Shown: piece after piece, positions 25,164-33,200 of the stretch
How positions within the stretch are numbered: the first letter of the stretch is position 1
Layout of the letters: each line of letters starts with the position of its first letter
NCBI GenBank assembly: GCA_903870245.1
Contig: CAIQCB010000048.1
Location: 1 to 35,042 of the forward strand
DNA length: 35,042 nucleotides
Source of the DNA: an uncultured Methylocystaceae bacterium
GTDB lineage: Bacteria > Pseudomonadota > Alphaproteobacteria > Rhizobiales > Beijerinckiaceae
Direction: 5' to 3'
Position numbers and translations under genes: made by a program
The notes under the pieces: generated by a model
What the model saw: only the letters and a program-made list of their open reading frames with translations
Databases searched by the model: none
What the model was told of the DNA's origin: nothing

Positions 25164-25301
25164 TTAGTCAGCCTTGAACTTCCAAAAGCGCCCAACACGG
25201 TGCGCGGGCATTTGCCTCTTGGAAATCCATTCATAGACAGTGTCTTTGCTCACGCCGAGATACTCAGCAATTTCCTCGACCGAGAACCATCGACCTAGCA
25301 T
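25164..25301 (-). pseudogene. HTH (excisionase-like) DNA-binding protein cut short by TAA
   Basis: 45 residues: RWFSVEEIAEYLGVSKDTVY, EWISKRQMPAHRVGRFWKF, KAD, then a TAA at 25166-25164. The next codons in the same frame read VDGWARVG, exactly the expected continuation (KxxEVDxWVRxG), so a Glu codon has become a stop. Such small helix-turn-helix genes often lead DISARM and other defence operons. The frame continues without further stops into the methyltransferase fragment. The truncated protein keeps its DNA-binding helices and might still bind. Confidence 0.7.
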
Positions 25302-25629
25302 GGCCCAGCCTATTGTGAACTTACGAGATTCGACCCGATGACTATCGGTCCGTGAGGGCTTTAAGTAAACGGGTTTGAGTCTATTAGGTAGGGTTTGGCT
25401 GGATCTCGCTGTGGTCGCCGGGTGCGCCCTGAATGGTCACGACGATCAAGCTGGGGTGGCGAGTCTTTGCTGGGCGGGCTCGGGCGAAATTCAGCGCAAA
25501 CGGTATTATTTCGTTATTGCGCAGAATCCCGCAGAAATCCGCTCCGGTCCGCCGAGAGAGTTCGCTCCCAGCTTCACTCCCTCCGCCATTTTTTGATAAA
25601 ATATATAGTATATTCAATTATTTATTAAT

Positions 25630-25642
25630 GTGCCTTAGGCAC
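25630..25642. repeat. Palindrome GTGCCT-T-AGGCAC
   Basis: Perfect six-base arms around one T in AT-rich DNA near the left end of the P4-like element; a possible recombinase or regulator site. Confidence 0.4.
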
Positions 25643-25715
25643 CTCACTTACAAATAAACTTACTTTTGGCTTCAAAAACCACTCCCGAAAGGCCCCGCCG
25701 CTCCTATTATGGCTT

Positions 25716-25745
25716 CCCAAGCTTCATATCTTAATAAAGCTTGGG
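25716..25745. repeat. Hairpin CCCAAGCTT...AAGCTTGGG
   Basis: Nine-base perfect stem (25716-25724 and 25737-25745) with a 12-base loop and no following T run. It is more likely an operator or leader hairpin for the gene at 25812 than a terminator. Confidence 0.45.
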
Positions 25746-25811
25746 GGCTGACGAATCAAAGCTGACATTAACTGATTCGTCTTTTTGAAATCTGATTCAA
25801 GGTTTTCATCT

Positions 25812-26576
25812 ATGAACAAATTTTTCTACAGACCCCGTCTAAAGGTCAGAAGGGCCAACAGCCACATTGATAACATCATTTCTGCATCTTCCGCGCTCCC
25901 CAAAGACCTCTACAAAGTAGCCGTCAGTGAGGGAATAACCCATGCGCTGCTCGTCAAGCCTGATCAATTTTATCTCCGATATAGTCCTAATGTGTCTGTC
26001 TCTGAATATTTTTCCGCTATCATCGGGGATACTGTTAACAACCTTAGGGAATCGCTTGAGTATTGGATTAACGCAGCCATGGCTATCAAGAATGTCGATG
26101 GCTGCCATTTCCCTGCCTCTAGAAAAAGGGAAGGCCTTGAAATCACCAGCGCTTATAAGTCTGTAAACAAGAACTTCCCCGAACTTGCAAACTTCATTAA
26201 GACAAATGTAGACCCGTGCGGGGATACTAACAAAAGTCTTTACGCCGTTGTTGAATTGAATAATGAAAACAAACATAAAGGGTTCATCCCTGCCATCACG
26301 GTCGCAGAGATTAGAAATATTAACGCCAAATTTGGGTTTAACAATGTCATGCAAAATTGTATAGTTCGCGGGGATGCGGATGGACAATTGAACATCCTTC
26401 GTTCGTTCACCCCTATCTCCATAGAGGACAATTTCGAAACGACCGTTGAGGTAGTTTTCGCTAAGGGAGCAATTTTCGAGGATCAACCGGTTGTCCCAAC
26501 GCTCCTTCACTTGTCTCAGATCACTTCGCAGACACTCGACGCGCTCGATAAATTTATCACTCCTTACGTGGCTTAA
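25812..26576 (+). CDS. Conserved hypothetical protein, 254 aa
   Basis: The ATG at 25812 (MNKFFYRPRLKVRRANSHID) fits the expected start of a family seen in mobile elements; an ATG nine codons earlier is less likely. Motifs: LKVRRANSHIDNIISASSAL, then IIGDTVNNLRESLEYWINAA (a helical segment), ASRKREGLEI and VVELNNENKHKGFIPAI. The N x L R x x L E pattern with later NxxKH recalls four-helix HEPN-like proteins, but the RxxxxH pair is not clearly present. There is no signal peptide. It has its own orientation in the element, facing away from the replication genes, so it is probably cargo. Confidence 0.6.
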   Translation: MNKFFYRPRLKVRRANSHIDNIISASSALPKDLYKVAVSEGITHALLVKPDQFYLRYSPNVSVSEYFSAIIGDTVNNLRESLEYWINAAMAIKNVDGCHFPASRKREGLEITSAYKSVNKNFPELANFIKTNVDPCGDTNKSLYAVVELNNENKHKGFIPAITVAEIRNINAKFGFNNVMQNCIVRGDADGQLNILRSFTPISIEDNFETTVEVVFAKGAIFEDQPVVPTLLHLSQITSQTLDALDKFITPYVA

Positions 26577-26805
26577 GTTTTGATTTGCATCCATAACGCG
26601 TCTCCTTATTGAGACGCGCTTACATACTGGATCGGCAAAACAAGGCATTGATTTGCAATACTCAACACCAATTACAGGATTAAAGAGCTAGCTTTTGTAA
26701 AGTATTTAAAGGTAAAAAAAATTTGAAATTTTTTTCAGAACTTTGTAGCTCGGCAGAGCTATTACCGGAGAAAACTGTGTGGAGGTTCCAAGAAGGAGTC
26801 GGACA

Positions 26806-27039
26806 ATGCATAAATTCACATCCCCACATGACCTCATGACGAAGCTTGACGGGAAAGGAGTCTCATACAAATTATATATATTTCAGATATTTGGAGAGGA
26901 TAAGTTTTGGACTCCGGACCAAATGCAAGTCATGGAAACAGGCAAAATAGTTGCTCACAACGAAAACTATGCAATCGATGATTTGGACATATGGTATAAT
27001 ATTGCGCAAATAACATGTCTCAAAATTGTAGAGATATAG
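26806..27039 (+). CDS. Hypothetical protein, 77 aa
   Basis: The ATG at 26806 has AAGGAG eight bases upstream. The product (MHKFTSPHDLMTKLDGKGVS, then KLYIFQIFGEDKFWTPDQMQ and AIDDLDIWYNIAQIT) is not recognised. It is aromatic and acidic without membrane helices or Cys clusters, apart from one Cys near the end. The size and charge are in the range of small phage anti-host proteins, but nothing specific supports that. It is the second plus-strand gene at the element's left side. Confidence 0.5.
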   Translation: MHKFTSPHDLMTKLDGKGVSYKLYIFQIFGEDKFWTPDQMQVMETGKIVAHNENYAIDDLDIWYNIAQITCLKIVEI

Positions 27040-27130
27040 AACGAATGCATCAATCATTCGTCAATTTTCCGTCCGAGAAATACCAACACGATCCCAGCCG
27101 TTAGGGTGAATACGGGGATTATTTGTCCGC

Positions 27131-27526
27131 TTAGTCGTGTGCCCGCCCTACTTCAAAACACTCGCAGCACTGCCAGAGACGATTTCCTCTTGTATACGAC
27201 GAGTCGAAAATGGCGACGGTCGCCATCACGCCACAAGAGCAAAGACGATCATTATGTCCTGCCGATAGGGCGTTGCGGTTTCGCCTGTCCGCTTCGAACT
27301 GTCCGGCGTCATGGTTCTCGGTAATCGCTGGGCCGAAGTCGTAACGCCCTTTTCCATCTTTTTGCTCCCTTACTGTTTTTGATGCGTTACGCACGTTACT
27401 GGCGTTACATCGGGCTGTTTGAGACAATACAATCTCCGGCTGCAACGCTGTAACGCGCGTTACGCATGTTACTGTGTCAATTTCCCCCCGCGCGATGGCC
27501 TGAAGGCGAGCAAGGTTAAGCGCCAT
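27131..27526 (-). CDS. Hypothetical protein downstream of DUF927, 131 aa, Cys-rich end
   Basis: The ATG at 27526 lies inside the end of the DUF927 gene (overlap 11 bases), so the two are co-translated. The start (MALNLARLQAIARGEIDTVT) and the Thr/Val-rich stretch VTCVTRVTALQP are typical of proteins found after DUF927 helicases in related elements. The C-terminus has two Cys pairs (RLCSCG and WQCCEC) that could bind zinc. Its role in element replication is inferred from position only. Confidence 0.6.
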   Translation of the reverse strand: MALNLARLQAIARGEIDTVTCVTRVTALQPEIVLSQTARCNASNVRNASKTVREQKDGKGRYDFGPAITENHDAGQFEADRRNRNALSAGHNDRLCSCGVMATVAIFDSSYTRGNRLWQCCECFEVGRAHD

Positions 27527-29966
27527 TTTCGCCTCCCTCGAAAATCGCCGCCGTGATGACGTAGACCCGGACTACACGCCCGCCGATACGCCTCAATGGT
27601 TGCCATCCATCGCCCGCCTTTTGGAGCATCCCACGCTCGCCAAGAACCTTCGCTACCTGTCTCGGGTCTAGCCCGGCGCAGATTTCCGATTTCCAGATTT
27701 CGGAGGGGACTAGCCATTCCCGGTTCCCCCCATCGCCGCGACGCCAACCCAGTCGATTGATGACCGGCCGCGCTTCGCTTTCACCGTCAATTGCCTCGAA
27801 ACGACTTTCCCCGTGGACCTCGATTATCAGCCGGACCGCTTCAATCGCCTGTCGCTCTTCGGCCGGTTCAATGCCACCCCGACCTTCGAACCATTGCCCA
27901 AGAGCCCATTGTGCCGCGTCGCGTGCCGCCCCTTCGCGCCATGGCACAATCCCGAGTGCCGTCGATAATTCGCCGGCCACCATTGCAAGCCCGAGCCTTT
28001 GCGCCGCCCTGTCACATTGGCCATCGGCACCCGCAGGGACCGTCGCTACAACAAATTCTGTAATCATATTTCTAATTGTTTCGCCGTCAATTTTCTCAGC
28101 AATTAGCCGGCGGACAAACTCAGGACCGGCAACGCCATAAGCCCCTTGTGCCGCTTGTTTCATACGCTTCGACAATGCTCCCGCATCGCCATCTGGGCCG
28201 CCACCATCGAAAGCGCCAAAGCCCTCTCCAGCGTCCGAAGGAATGTCGAGCAATCTTACAAGCTGGCCAGCCCGAGCGCGTCGTCCTTTATCCTCCCCTA
28301 GTTTCGTTGCTATCGGAATTTCGCCGGACGATAAGAAAATGATGCGCCAAGATTTTGGCTCTCGTAATGACCCGTCACGCGCCGCCCGAGCCTTGCCGGC
28401 ACCGTTCGATAGACCGTAAACTGCCGCCGCCGCGTCACGCGCTTCGACCAATCCCAATTCATCAAGTATTAGCGCCGTATCTGTCGCGCTGGCCGCCGCG
28501 CCTTCGAGGCCGTTCGCCGTCGCGCGCCAAGCCCTCACATAGCCCGGCGATGCGCCAAGTCCCCAAACCGATGCGCCGATTTGCAGTAATGTGGACTTCC
28601 CTGTCGACGAAGGTCCATAAAAATTAAGCCCACCTCCTTCGAGGCCGGCGAGATAGAGCAATGGGCCGGCAAGCGCCGTCGAAACCGCAAGAACCGCAAG
28701 CCGATGATTCGCCGCCATCGCGCCGACGCCACTTTGCCAATTTTCGAGCGTCCCGCGCGCCTCATAGGGACCATGCGCCGCAGATTCGAGAATGACCGTT
28801 TCCTTGCCTCGCGGCCCGATAGTTTCAGCCGGTAAAACGAAAACATCGTGCCCGTCGATATTGTGCCATCCGGTTCGCGAAACCATCGTTACGCGACCCC
28901 GCACATTGACGCCGCACAAGTAGCCGGCGAGCGCCCTTTGATGCATCCGGTTTACCCGCAAGCCTTCGTCGGCAAGTGTCGCAGCCAGCGCTGCCACGTC
29001 GCCCTGTAATGCGGCGTCGGGTATGTGCCTTAAATGCTCTCGACCGTCACCATCGCGCCAGCGAAGCCACTTGCCCCAGTCACGACCATTGCTAGAACGT
29101 GTCGCTCCAAGAACTTCAAAGGGCGCACATACGTTTTCTTTCACGATTTCCCTGTTGTTGCCGCGACCTCTCTCGGTTCTGATAACTAGTCCCTTGGTCG
29201 ACATTTCATACTGGCCGAATGAGTGAAAGGAAGGTCCGGGCTCATACCGTTTTTCAAATTCTTTTACCCTTTCTTTAAAGGATGAAAAGTCCCGCCATTC
29301 CGCGATTACATCTCCCGCATCATAGCCCGTAATTGGTTCGCGCTTGCCACCATCGGGCGTAATTTTTGCCAGCTCCATTGCATCTAGAATTGAAATATCG
29401 CACCCGAGTCCGACGAGTGTTTCTACAACAGCATTTGCGTATCGCGCACCAGGTTCGTCCGCGTCCGGCCATATCAGCACCTGCCGGCCGTTAAGAGGCG
29501 ACCAATCAGCTTTTGCAGCCGCTTGCGCTCCACCCGGGCTTGTCGTTGCGACAACCTTTCCGTCATAGATTTTTTCAACTGCTTCGGCCGCTTTTTCGCC
29601 TTCGACGACGATAACTGGCATAGTCGGGTTACTAGCAAGCTTGAAGAGATTGAACAATGGACGGAGCGAAGGAAAGCTTTTCCATCGCCAGCATAATGCT
29701 CCATATTTGTCCCGCCACAAGGTGAGTGGGGCAAACTCCTTTCCTCCGTTAGCTAAGTTGAATCGGCCTACATAAAAAAGAATTTCACCTTTTTCCGAAT
29801 GGTAGGCCCAGCACGCCACCGACTTGCCGTGCTTTGGATGGAAGGGGAGCGGAGGGGCGTCCGACGGGACAGGTAAGACGATTACGTATCCTTCGTCGTT
29901 ATCGACCTGCAAGGTTACGGCCGAAGCGGCTATTTCATCTCTCTGCAAAGGAGCAAATTTGTTCAT
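27516..29966 (-). CDS. Toprim-DUF927 replication protein (primase-helicase type)
   Basis: An 816-residue protein. A Toprim domain occupies about 115-200, with VIVVEGEKAAEAV (catalytic Glu near 122) and VLIWPDADEPGA (Asp168, Asp170). The DUF927 ATPase domain follows, with Walker A GPSSTGKST (451-459) and Walker B ALILDELGL (498-506), then an arginine-rich segment with RRARAGQLVRLLDIP. The C-terminal 200 residues look like a winged-helix region (GLDPRQVAKVLGERGML). Such proteins drive replication of P4-like satellites and islands. Its ATG overlaps the stop of the upstream CHC2-like gene (ATGA). All motifs are intact. Confidence 0.9.
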   Translation of the reverse strand: MNKFAPLQRDEIAASAVTLQVDNDEGYVIVLPVPSDAPPLPFHPKHGKSVACWAYHSEKGEILFYVGRFNLANGGKEFAPLTLWRDKYGALCWRWKSFPSLRPLFNLFKLASNPTMPVIVVEGEKAAEAVEKIYDGKVVATTSPGGAQAAAKADWSPLNGRQVLIWPDADEPGARYANAVVETLVGLGCDISILDAMELAKITPDGGKREPITGYDAGDVIAEWRDFSSFKERVKEFEKRYEPGPSFHSFGQYEMSTKGLVIRTERGRGNNREIVKENVCAPFEVLGATRSSNGRDWGKWLRWRDGDGREHLRHIPDAALQGDVAALAATLADEGLRVNRMHQRALAGYLCGVNVRGRVTMVSRTGWHNIDGHDVFVLPAETIGPRGKETVILESAAHGPYEARGTLENWQSGVGAMAANHRLAVLAVSTALAGPLLYLAGLEGGGLNFYGPSSTGKSTLLQIGASVWGLGASPGYVRAWRATANGLEGAAASATDTALILDELGLVEARDAAAAVYGLSNGAGKARAARDGSLREPKSWRIIFLSSGEIPIATKLGEDKGRRARAGQLVRLLDIPSDAGEGFGAFDGGGPDGDAGALSKRMKQAAQGAYGVAGPEFVRRLIAEKIDGETIRNMITEFVVATVPAGADGQCDRAAQRLGLAMVAGELSTALGIVPWREGAARDAAQWALGQWFEGRGGIEPAEERQAIEAVRLIIEVHGESRFEAIDGESEARPVINRLGWRRGDGGNREWLVPSEIWKSEICAGLDPRQVAKVLGERGMLQKAGDGWQPLRRIGGRVVRVYVITAAIFEGGENGA

Positions 29967-30268
29967 GTTCGCACCTCGAACCCGAGCATCCCGGCGAGTA
30001 ATCGCGCCGCGTCGCTTTGCGAGCGTTTTTCAAGATATGCAATCAACGAAATAACATCACCTCCAGCATCACTGGTCGCAAAATCCGCCCATTTTCCTGA
30101 GCGTAGATTGACCTTAAAACTACCAAATCTTCGGTCAGCCCTTGTAGGATTAAGAGCAACATATTCGCCGGCCCTCACTTTACCACCGGGCAGGAGGCGA
30201 CGCAGGATAGCAGGCAGAACTTGAAGTGCCGCTCGATTGATTGAGTCAAAATTAATTGTATGAGACAT
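29963..30268 (-). CDS. Primase-like N-terminal protein (CHC2-related, without zinc Cys)
   Basis: A 101-residue protein; the ATG at 30268 has GGAGG five bases upstream. The conserved part (LPGGKVRAGEYVALNPTRAD, then RRFGSFKVNLRSGKWADFAT and GGDVISLIAYLE) matches the family that precedes Toprim-DUF927 genes and derives from CHC2 primase zinc fingers. The zinc-binding Cys/His residues are absent, as is usual in this branch. With the Toprim-DUF927 protein it would rebuild a complete primase-helicase from two chains. The genes overlap by four bases. Confidence 0.82.
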   Translation of the reverse strand: MSHTINFDSINRAALQVLPAILRRLLPGGKVRAGEYVALNPTRADRRFGSFKVNLRSGKWADFATSDAGGDVISLIAYLEKRSQSDAARLLAGMLGFEVRT

Positions 30269-30361
30269 GTCCGCCTCCAGTGAAGTTCTGTAACATTGCA
30301 GAATAATAACTTGCATCTATTTGAGAGAGTAACGACAGAAGTCGGGTAAGATTGAAATGGA

Positions 30362-30571
30362 TCATTTCAAGCCCTCTGTCGTAATGCGATGCGCCTCTAT
30401 AGCCGGCACAAGAACACGCCCACCAATGCGGATTGTTTTGATTTTTCCAAGGGCGGAATATTTCCAGAATGTCGAACGACTGATGCGAAGGGTTTCGCAA
30501 AATTCCCTTACTTGCCATGCCGCTCGCTCGGGCATTTCTATTTGCTTTGATTGCTTATTGTCTAATTTCAT
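30362..30571 (-). CDS. AlpA-like/excisionase-type helix-turn-helix regulator, 69 aa
   Basis: The ATG at 30571 has GGAG eight bases upstream; an in-frame upstream start would add 16 residues of poor quality. The helix-turn-helix reads WQVREFCETLRISRSTFWKY, followed by GKIKTIRIGGRVLVPAIEAH, the typical wing of MerR/excisionase-like DNA-binding proteins. AlpA-type proteins activate integrase genes and excision in P4-like elements. Three GAACCGGTTC palindromes lie about 110-165 bases upstream of its start codon, so it may be regulated by a repressor binding there. Confidence 0.75.
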   Translation of the reverse strand: MKLDNKQSKQIEMPERAAWQVREFCETLRISRSTFWKYSALGKIKTIRIGGRVLVPAIEAHRITTEGLK

Positions 30572-30680
30572 TCGACCAACTCCGCATATGGGCGGGATGG
30601 TCTTTTGCCTCATGACCATCTCCGTCGATTGCTTCGATGGTTTGCAATATTATGCAGCAATCTGCGCCTGTCAGCCATAT

Positions 30681-30734
30681 GAACCGGTTCAAATGACTAG
30701 ACCAACCGGTTCAATCAGCTAAACGAACCGGTTC
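30681..30734. promoter_or_regulatory. Array of three GAACCGGTTC palindromes at exact 22-base spacing
   Basis: Copies at 30681-30690, 30703-30712 (first base C) and 30725-30734. The start-to-start distance is 22 bases each time, about two helical turns, so all sites face the same side of the DNA. They sit between the stop of the 193-aa gene and the AlpA-like gene. They could be operators for a cooperative repressor, or iterons of the element's replication origin. Confidence 0.75.
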
Positions 30735-30735
30735 A

Positions 30736-31317
30736 TTATCTGCATTTTTCGGGCAGTTTTTTCTCTTTAATCCAGATAGATATGACTTGCTTTAACCTAG
30801 CGTGTTTAGGAAGTGATTTTTTTTTATCTGATGGCCAATTTTCGCTAATATATGTGGCGACAAAATCAATTGATCCGTTACTATTCAGCCCTCTTGATTC
30901 ACGAGCTAATTCAAGTGCTTTGGCACCCCATTTGATCTCGGCTTTCCTTCGGCGGCTTGGTCCACTATTTAAGCCTCCACTCCGACCCAGCTCTGACAGA
31001 GCCTTACTAGTGATTTTCGAGGCATGGTCATCTTCGGTTAGATTTTTGCTCGCAATGTTCAATAATGTCATTGATAAATGAGTTAATTGCATAACCAAAT
31101 TTGTGCTCTTCAAAAAAGGACTATTCTGCTGTAGATATCTTGCCAATTCATCTCCTTTGCTTATCGATTCAATGTCATCACATATCTTTAGTATGAGTTT
31201 CTTGTTTTCTTCAGTTCGGAGCATAAAATCAGTTAATGGATCAATGATTTTCCTAATCACTGCAATGTTTTGTAGCGCAAAAATGTCGATCAAAGCATCG
31301 TCATTTATTTCTTTCAT
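30736..31317 (-). CDS. Hypothetical protein, 193 aa, possible regulator
   Basis: Begins MKEINDDALIDIFALQN and is helical and charged throughout. A Gly/Arg-rich middle (LGRSGGLNSGPSRRRKAEIK) precedes GAKALELARESRGLNSNGSI and a basic C-terminus (ARLKQVISIWIKEKKLPEKC). It is not assigned to a family. The basic second half suggests nucleic-acid binding. Its stop is two bases from the third GAACCGGTTC copy. A pair of ATATTTGTA repeats lies just upstream of its start. It is AT-rich compared with the replication genes next to it. Confidence 0.55.
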   Translation of the reverse strand: MKEINDDALIDIFALQNIAVIRKIIDPLTDFMLRTEENKKLILKICDDIESISKGDELARYLQQNSPFLKSTNLVMQLTHLSMTLLNIASKNLTEDDHASKITSKALSELGRSGGLNSGPSRRRKAEIKWGAKALELARESRGLNSNGSIDFVATYISENWPSDKKKSLPKHARLKQVISIWIKEKKLPEKCR

Positions 31318-31350
31318 ATGCCTGCCTCACTTAGCCCAAAACCACAAAGT

Positions 31351-31371
31351 ATATTTGTAGACATATTTGTA
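31351..31371. promoter_or_regulatory. Direct repeat ATATTTGTA, two copies 12 bases apart
   Basis: Copies at 31351-31359 and 31363-31371, 34-54 bases upstream of the 193-aa gene on the minus strand; a possible operator overlapping its promoter. Confidence 0.35.
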
Positions 31372-31593
31372 AATCCCTACGAAATGATTATAAATAAAAG
31401 TTTTTACGTTTATTAGTCCGCGAATTGAAAAATTCACAAATTAATCTAAATTTTTCTCTTTATATTTCGTTTATTCAGCTCTTCTTACGTGGATTTCAAT
31501 TCAGAAACCCCTATGCTTTATCATATTTATTTTGCGGGGTTCTGATAATTACTTGATATAGCATGAAATACTTCTATATGTAGTTGAAACCTT

Positions 31594-31734
31594 TTATATT
31601 TCATCATCTCGCTCTTGATCACGCTGTAAAGTTTTATCATCAAGCTCTTCTTGGGTTCCAAAAAAAAGAGCATCTATCTCTTTTCCACGGTAGCAAATAT
31701 AAAGAAAAGCAATTATCAGAATTATGTCATGCAT
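31594..31734 (-). CDS. Small membrane protein, 46 aa
   Basis: An ATG at 31734 opens a 46-codon frame. One hydrophobic helix (DIILIIAFLYICYRG, residues 3-17) is followed by a very acidic, hydrophilic tail (TQEELDDKTLQRDQERDDE). The layout is that of a small single-pass inner-membrane protein. No good ribosome site is visible, so expression is uncertain. It lies 113 bases downstream of another small membrane protein in the same direction. Confidence 0.4.
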   Translation of the reverse strand: MHDIILIIAFLYICYRGKEIDALFFGTQEELDDKTLQRDQERDDEI

Positions 31735-31847
31735 AATTTTATATCTTTCTCTTGCGACTTTACAAGTCAGATTTGGGAAGCTTTTAATTTTCTAAATGCT
31801 GATATTAATTTTAAAATATGTTTATGTTTTACTATCGCGTATTTTTA

Positions 31848-32084
31848 TTAAAACATTTTAAAAAACATAAGTGCTAGGATAGATATTTGAACAAAACGCA
31901 CAAGCAAAATAAATGCAAAACCCATAAATTCTTTTTTTTCATCATCCTTCTGTCCTTGTGTTTTTGGAAATGATTTATAATTCTCTTGCTTTTTTATTGT
32001 CGTTCTTAAATTCACCCAGCATTCCGTTAAGAACCAGCCGCAAACAAGACCACAAATAAATGTTTCCATTTGCTGATTTTCCAT
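31848..32084 (-). CDS. Small two-helix membrane protein, 78 aa
   Basis: ATG at 32084 with a weak GGGA upstream. Two hydrophobic segments (FICGLVCGWFLTECWV near the start, FAFILLVRFVQISILALMFF at the end) flank a charged loop (KSFPKTQGQKDDEKKE). No family is recognised. Small membrane proteins of this sort in phage satellites can act as holins, exclusion proteins or toxins, but nothing here chooses between these. AT-rich DNA. Confidence 0.5.
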   Translation of the reverse strand: MENQQMETFICGLVCGWFLTECWVNLRTTIKKQENYKSFPKTQGQKDDEKKEFMGFAFILLVRFVQISILALMFFKMF

Positions 32085-32369
32085 TTTATTCCCAAATAAT
32101 CTTCATAAACTGCAACAGTAAGTCGTCAATATTTTATAAATAAATTCAAGAAAATTACGGAAAATTTTGACACTCGCAAAGATTCAGAGGATTTGTTATT
32201 TAAGTAGTGCTTTAACTGCTTGAATCACTTTGCCCAGCAACCCAATTTAGGACAATATAGGATAAATCACTAAATTTGATTTTCAACTCTTTATAGGCAT
32301 CGCGCCATAAATATTCACTGGAAAATTCAATACTCCGCCTCCAGATATTAGTATGAATCTAGAGCTTTC

Positions 32370-32942
32370 TTAGTTTGATACTGGAGCTAATTCAATATTC
32401 GTTATGTCATATGTTCCTCCGCCATAGATTGATGCATTAATTCCAATCGCGTTAGAATTTTCAAGTGAAGAAATTAGAACTGAATAACGCTTCCATGAAA
32501 AAGCTGCATTATCACTAAGATAAAACTTCGAGCTTCCATTCAAGCCTATATCAATATAACGTCTACTGCCTGACGGACTCAGATTTTGTAGGTCAAAGGA
32601 TAGGATTGCAGGATTTTGAGTTGCATTAAAATATTGTATAAATTGAGCAGGATATAGAGTTGGCCCTCCTATTTGACCAAGAAATGCATAATTCGAGCCA
32701 GAAGGCCCCCCTCCAGTAGAGTTGCCTGTGTTAGTCAGATCGCCTGAGACTACCCAATTGCTGAAAGAGGGTAATGCAAAATTCCCGTTTTTTATCAGAT
32801 TTTCAGCTAATGCGTTTTGCTTACAAAAAAAAATAAATATTATAAAATAAATTTGGGTAACCTTTGGTTCTTTCAAAAGGGCGAGGAGCACTTTCTTAAG
32901 TTGAATTAAAAGACTTGTTATAAATAAGATTTTTAAGTTCAT
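32370..32942 (-). CDS. Secreted protein with carbohydrate-binding-like beta-sandwich, 190 aa
   Basis: The ATG at 32942 has GGGGAAG six bases upstream. A long hydrophobic leader (IYFIIFIFFCKQNALA, about 31-46) looks like a signal peptide with an AxA-like site, preceded by an unusually long basic region. The mature part begins NLIKNGNFALPSFSNWVVSG, the signature opening of CBM4/9 or DUF642-type sandwich domains, and continues with YIDIGLNGSSKFYLSDNA and ISSLENSNAIGINASIYGG. There is no PEP-CTERM anchor. It would bind a surface glycan or matrix. It is an odd cargo for a small integrative element. Confidence 0.65.
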   Translation of the reverse strand: MNLKILFITSLLIQLKKVLLALLKEPKVTQIYFIIFIFFCKQNALAENLIKNGNFALPSFSNWVVSGDLTNTGNSTGGGPSGSNYAFLGQIGGPTLYPAQFIQYFNATQNPAILSFDLQNLSPSGSRRYIDIGLNGSSKFYLSDNAAFSWKRYSVLISSLENSNAIGINASIYGGGTYDITNIELAPVSN

Positions 32943-33200
32943 CAGACTTCCCCTTTAGAACTAGGCCAAAAGAATTATTTTAACAACACGCGGAACTCAT
33001 TCCTAACAAGATTACTGCGAATTACACAAACAGCTCCAGTATTAGATGTAATTATTCGAATCAAATTATCTGTCCATATCTACGCATTGTAGATATAAAT
33101 CTTTGTTTGTCGATATTTTAACTTTGATATTCAATAAAATTTATTAGAATTATATGCTCTATATCTAAAAGCTGACAGCATCAGCAATGCGAATAAATGA

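Larger units (their letters stand above)
25302..25811. other. Mostly non-coding boundary between DISARM relic and P4-like element
   Basis: Holds a GC-rich part (25390-25590) with a minus-strand 77-codon frame of no recognisable family, then AT-rich DNA with the repeats listed separately (25630-25642, 25659-25666, 25680-25713, 25716-25745). The base-composition change near 25590 probably marks the left end of the integrative element. No clear tRNA gene or att core was found. Confidence 0.45.

Noticed and set aside
25384-25617. Minus-strand 77-codon frame near the element boundary
   Set aside because: No ribosome site, no recognisable family, and it spans the composition change near 25590.
25839-26648. 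Minus-strand 269-codon frame opposite the 254-aa gene
   Set aside because: It mirrors the plus-strand gene; the plus-strand product has the more natural composition, a likely start and a family-like N-terminus.
30660-30740. GAACCGGTTC array as a CRISPR
   Set aside because: Repeats of 10 bases with 12-base gaps are too short for CRISPR; they are operator-like or iteron-like.
31651-31851. Plus-strand 66-codon frame in AT-rich DNA
   Set aside because: It lies opposite a better small membrane-protein frame on the minus strand and has poor coding character.
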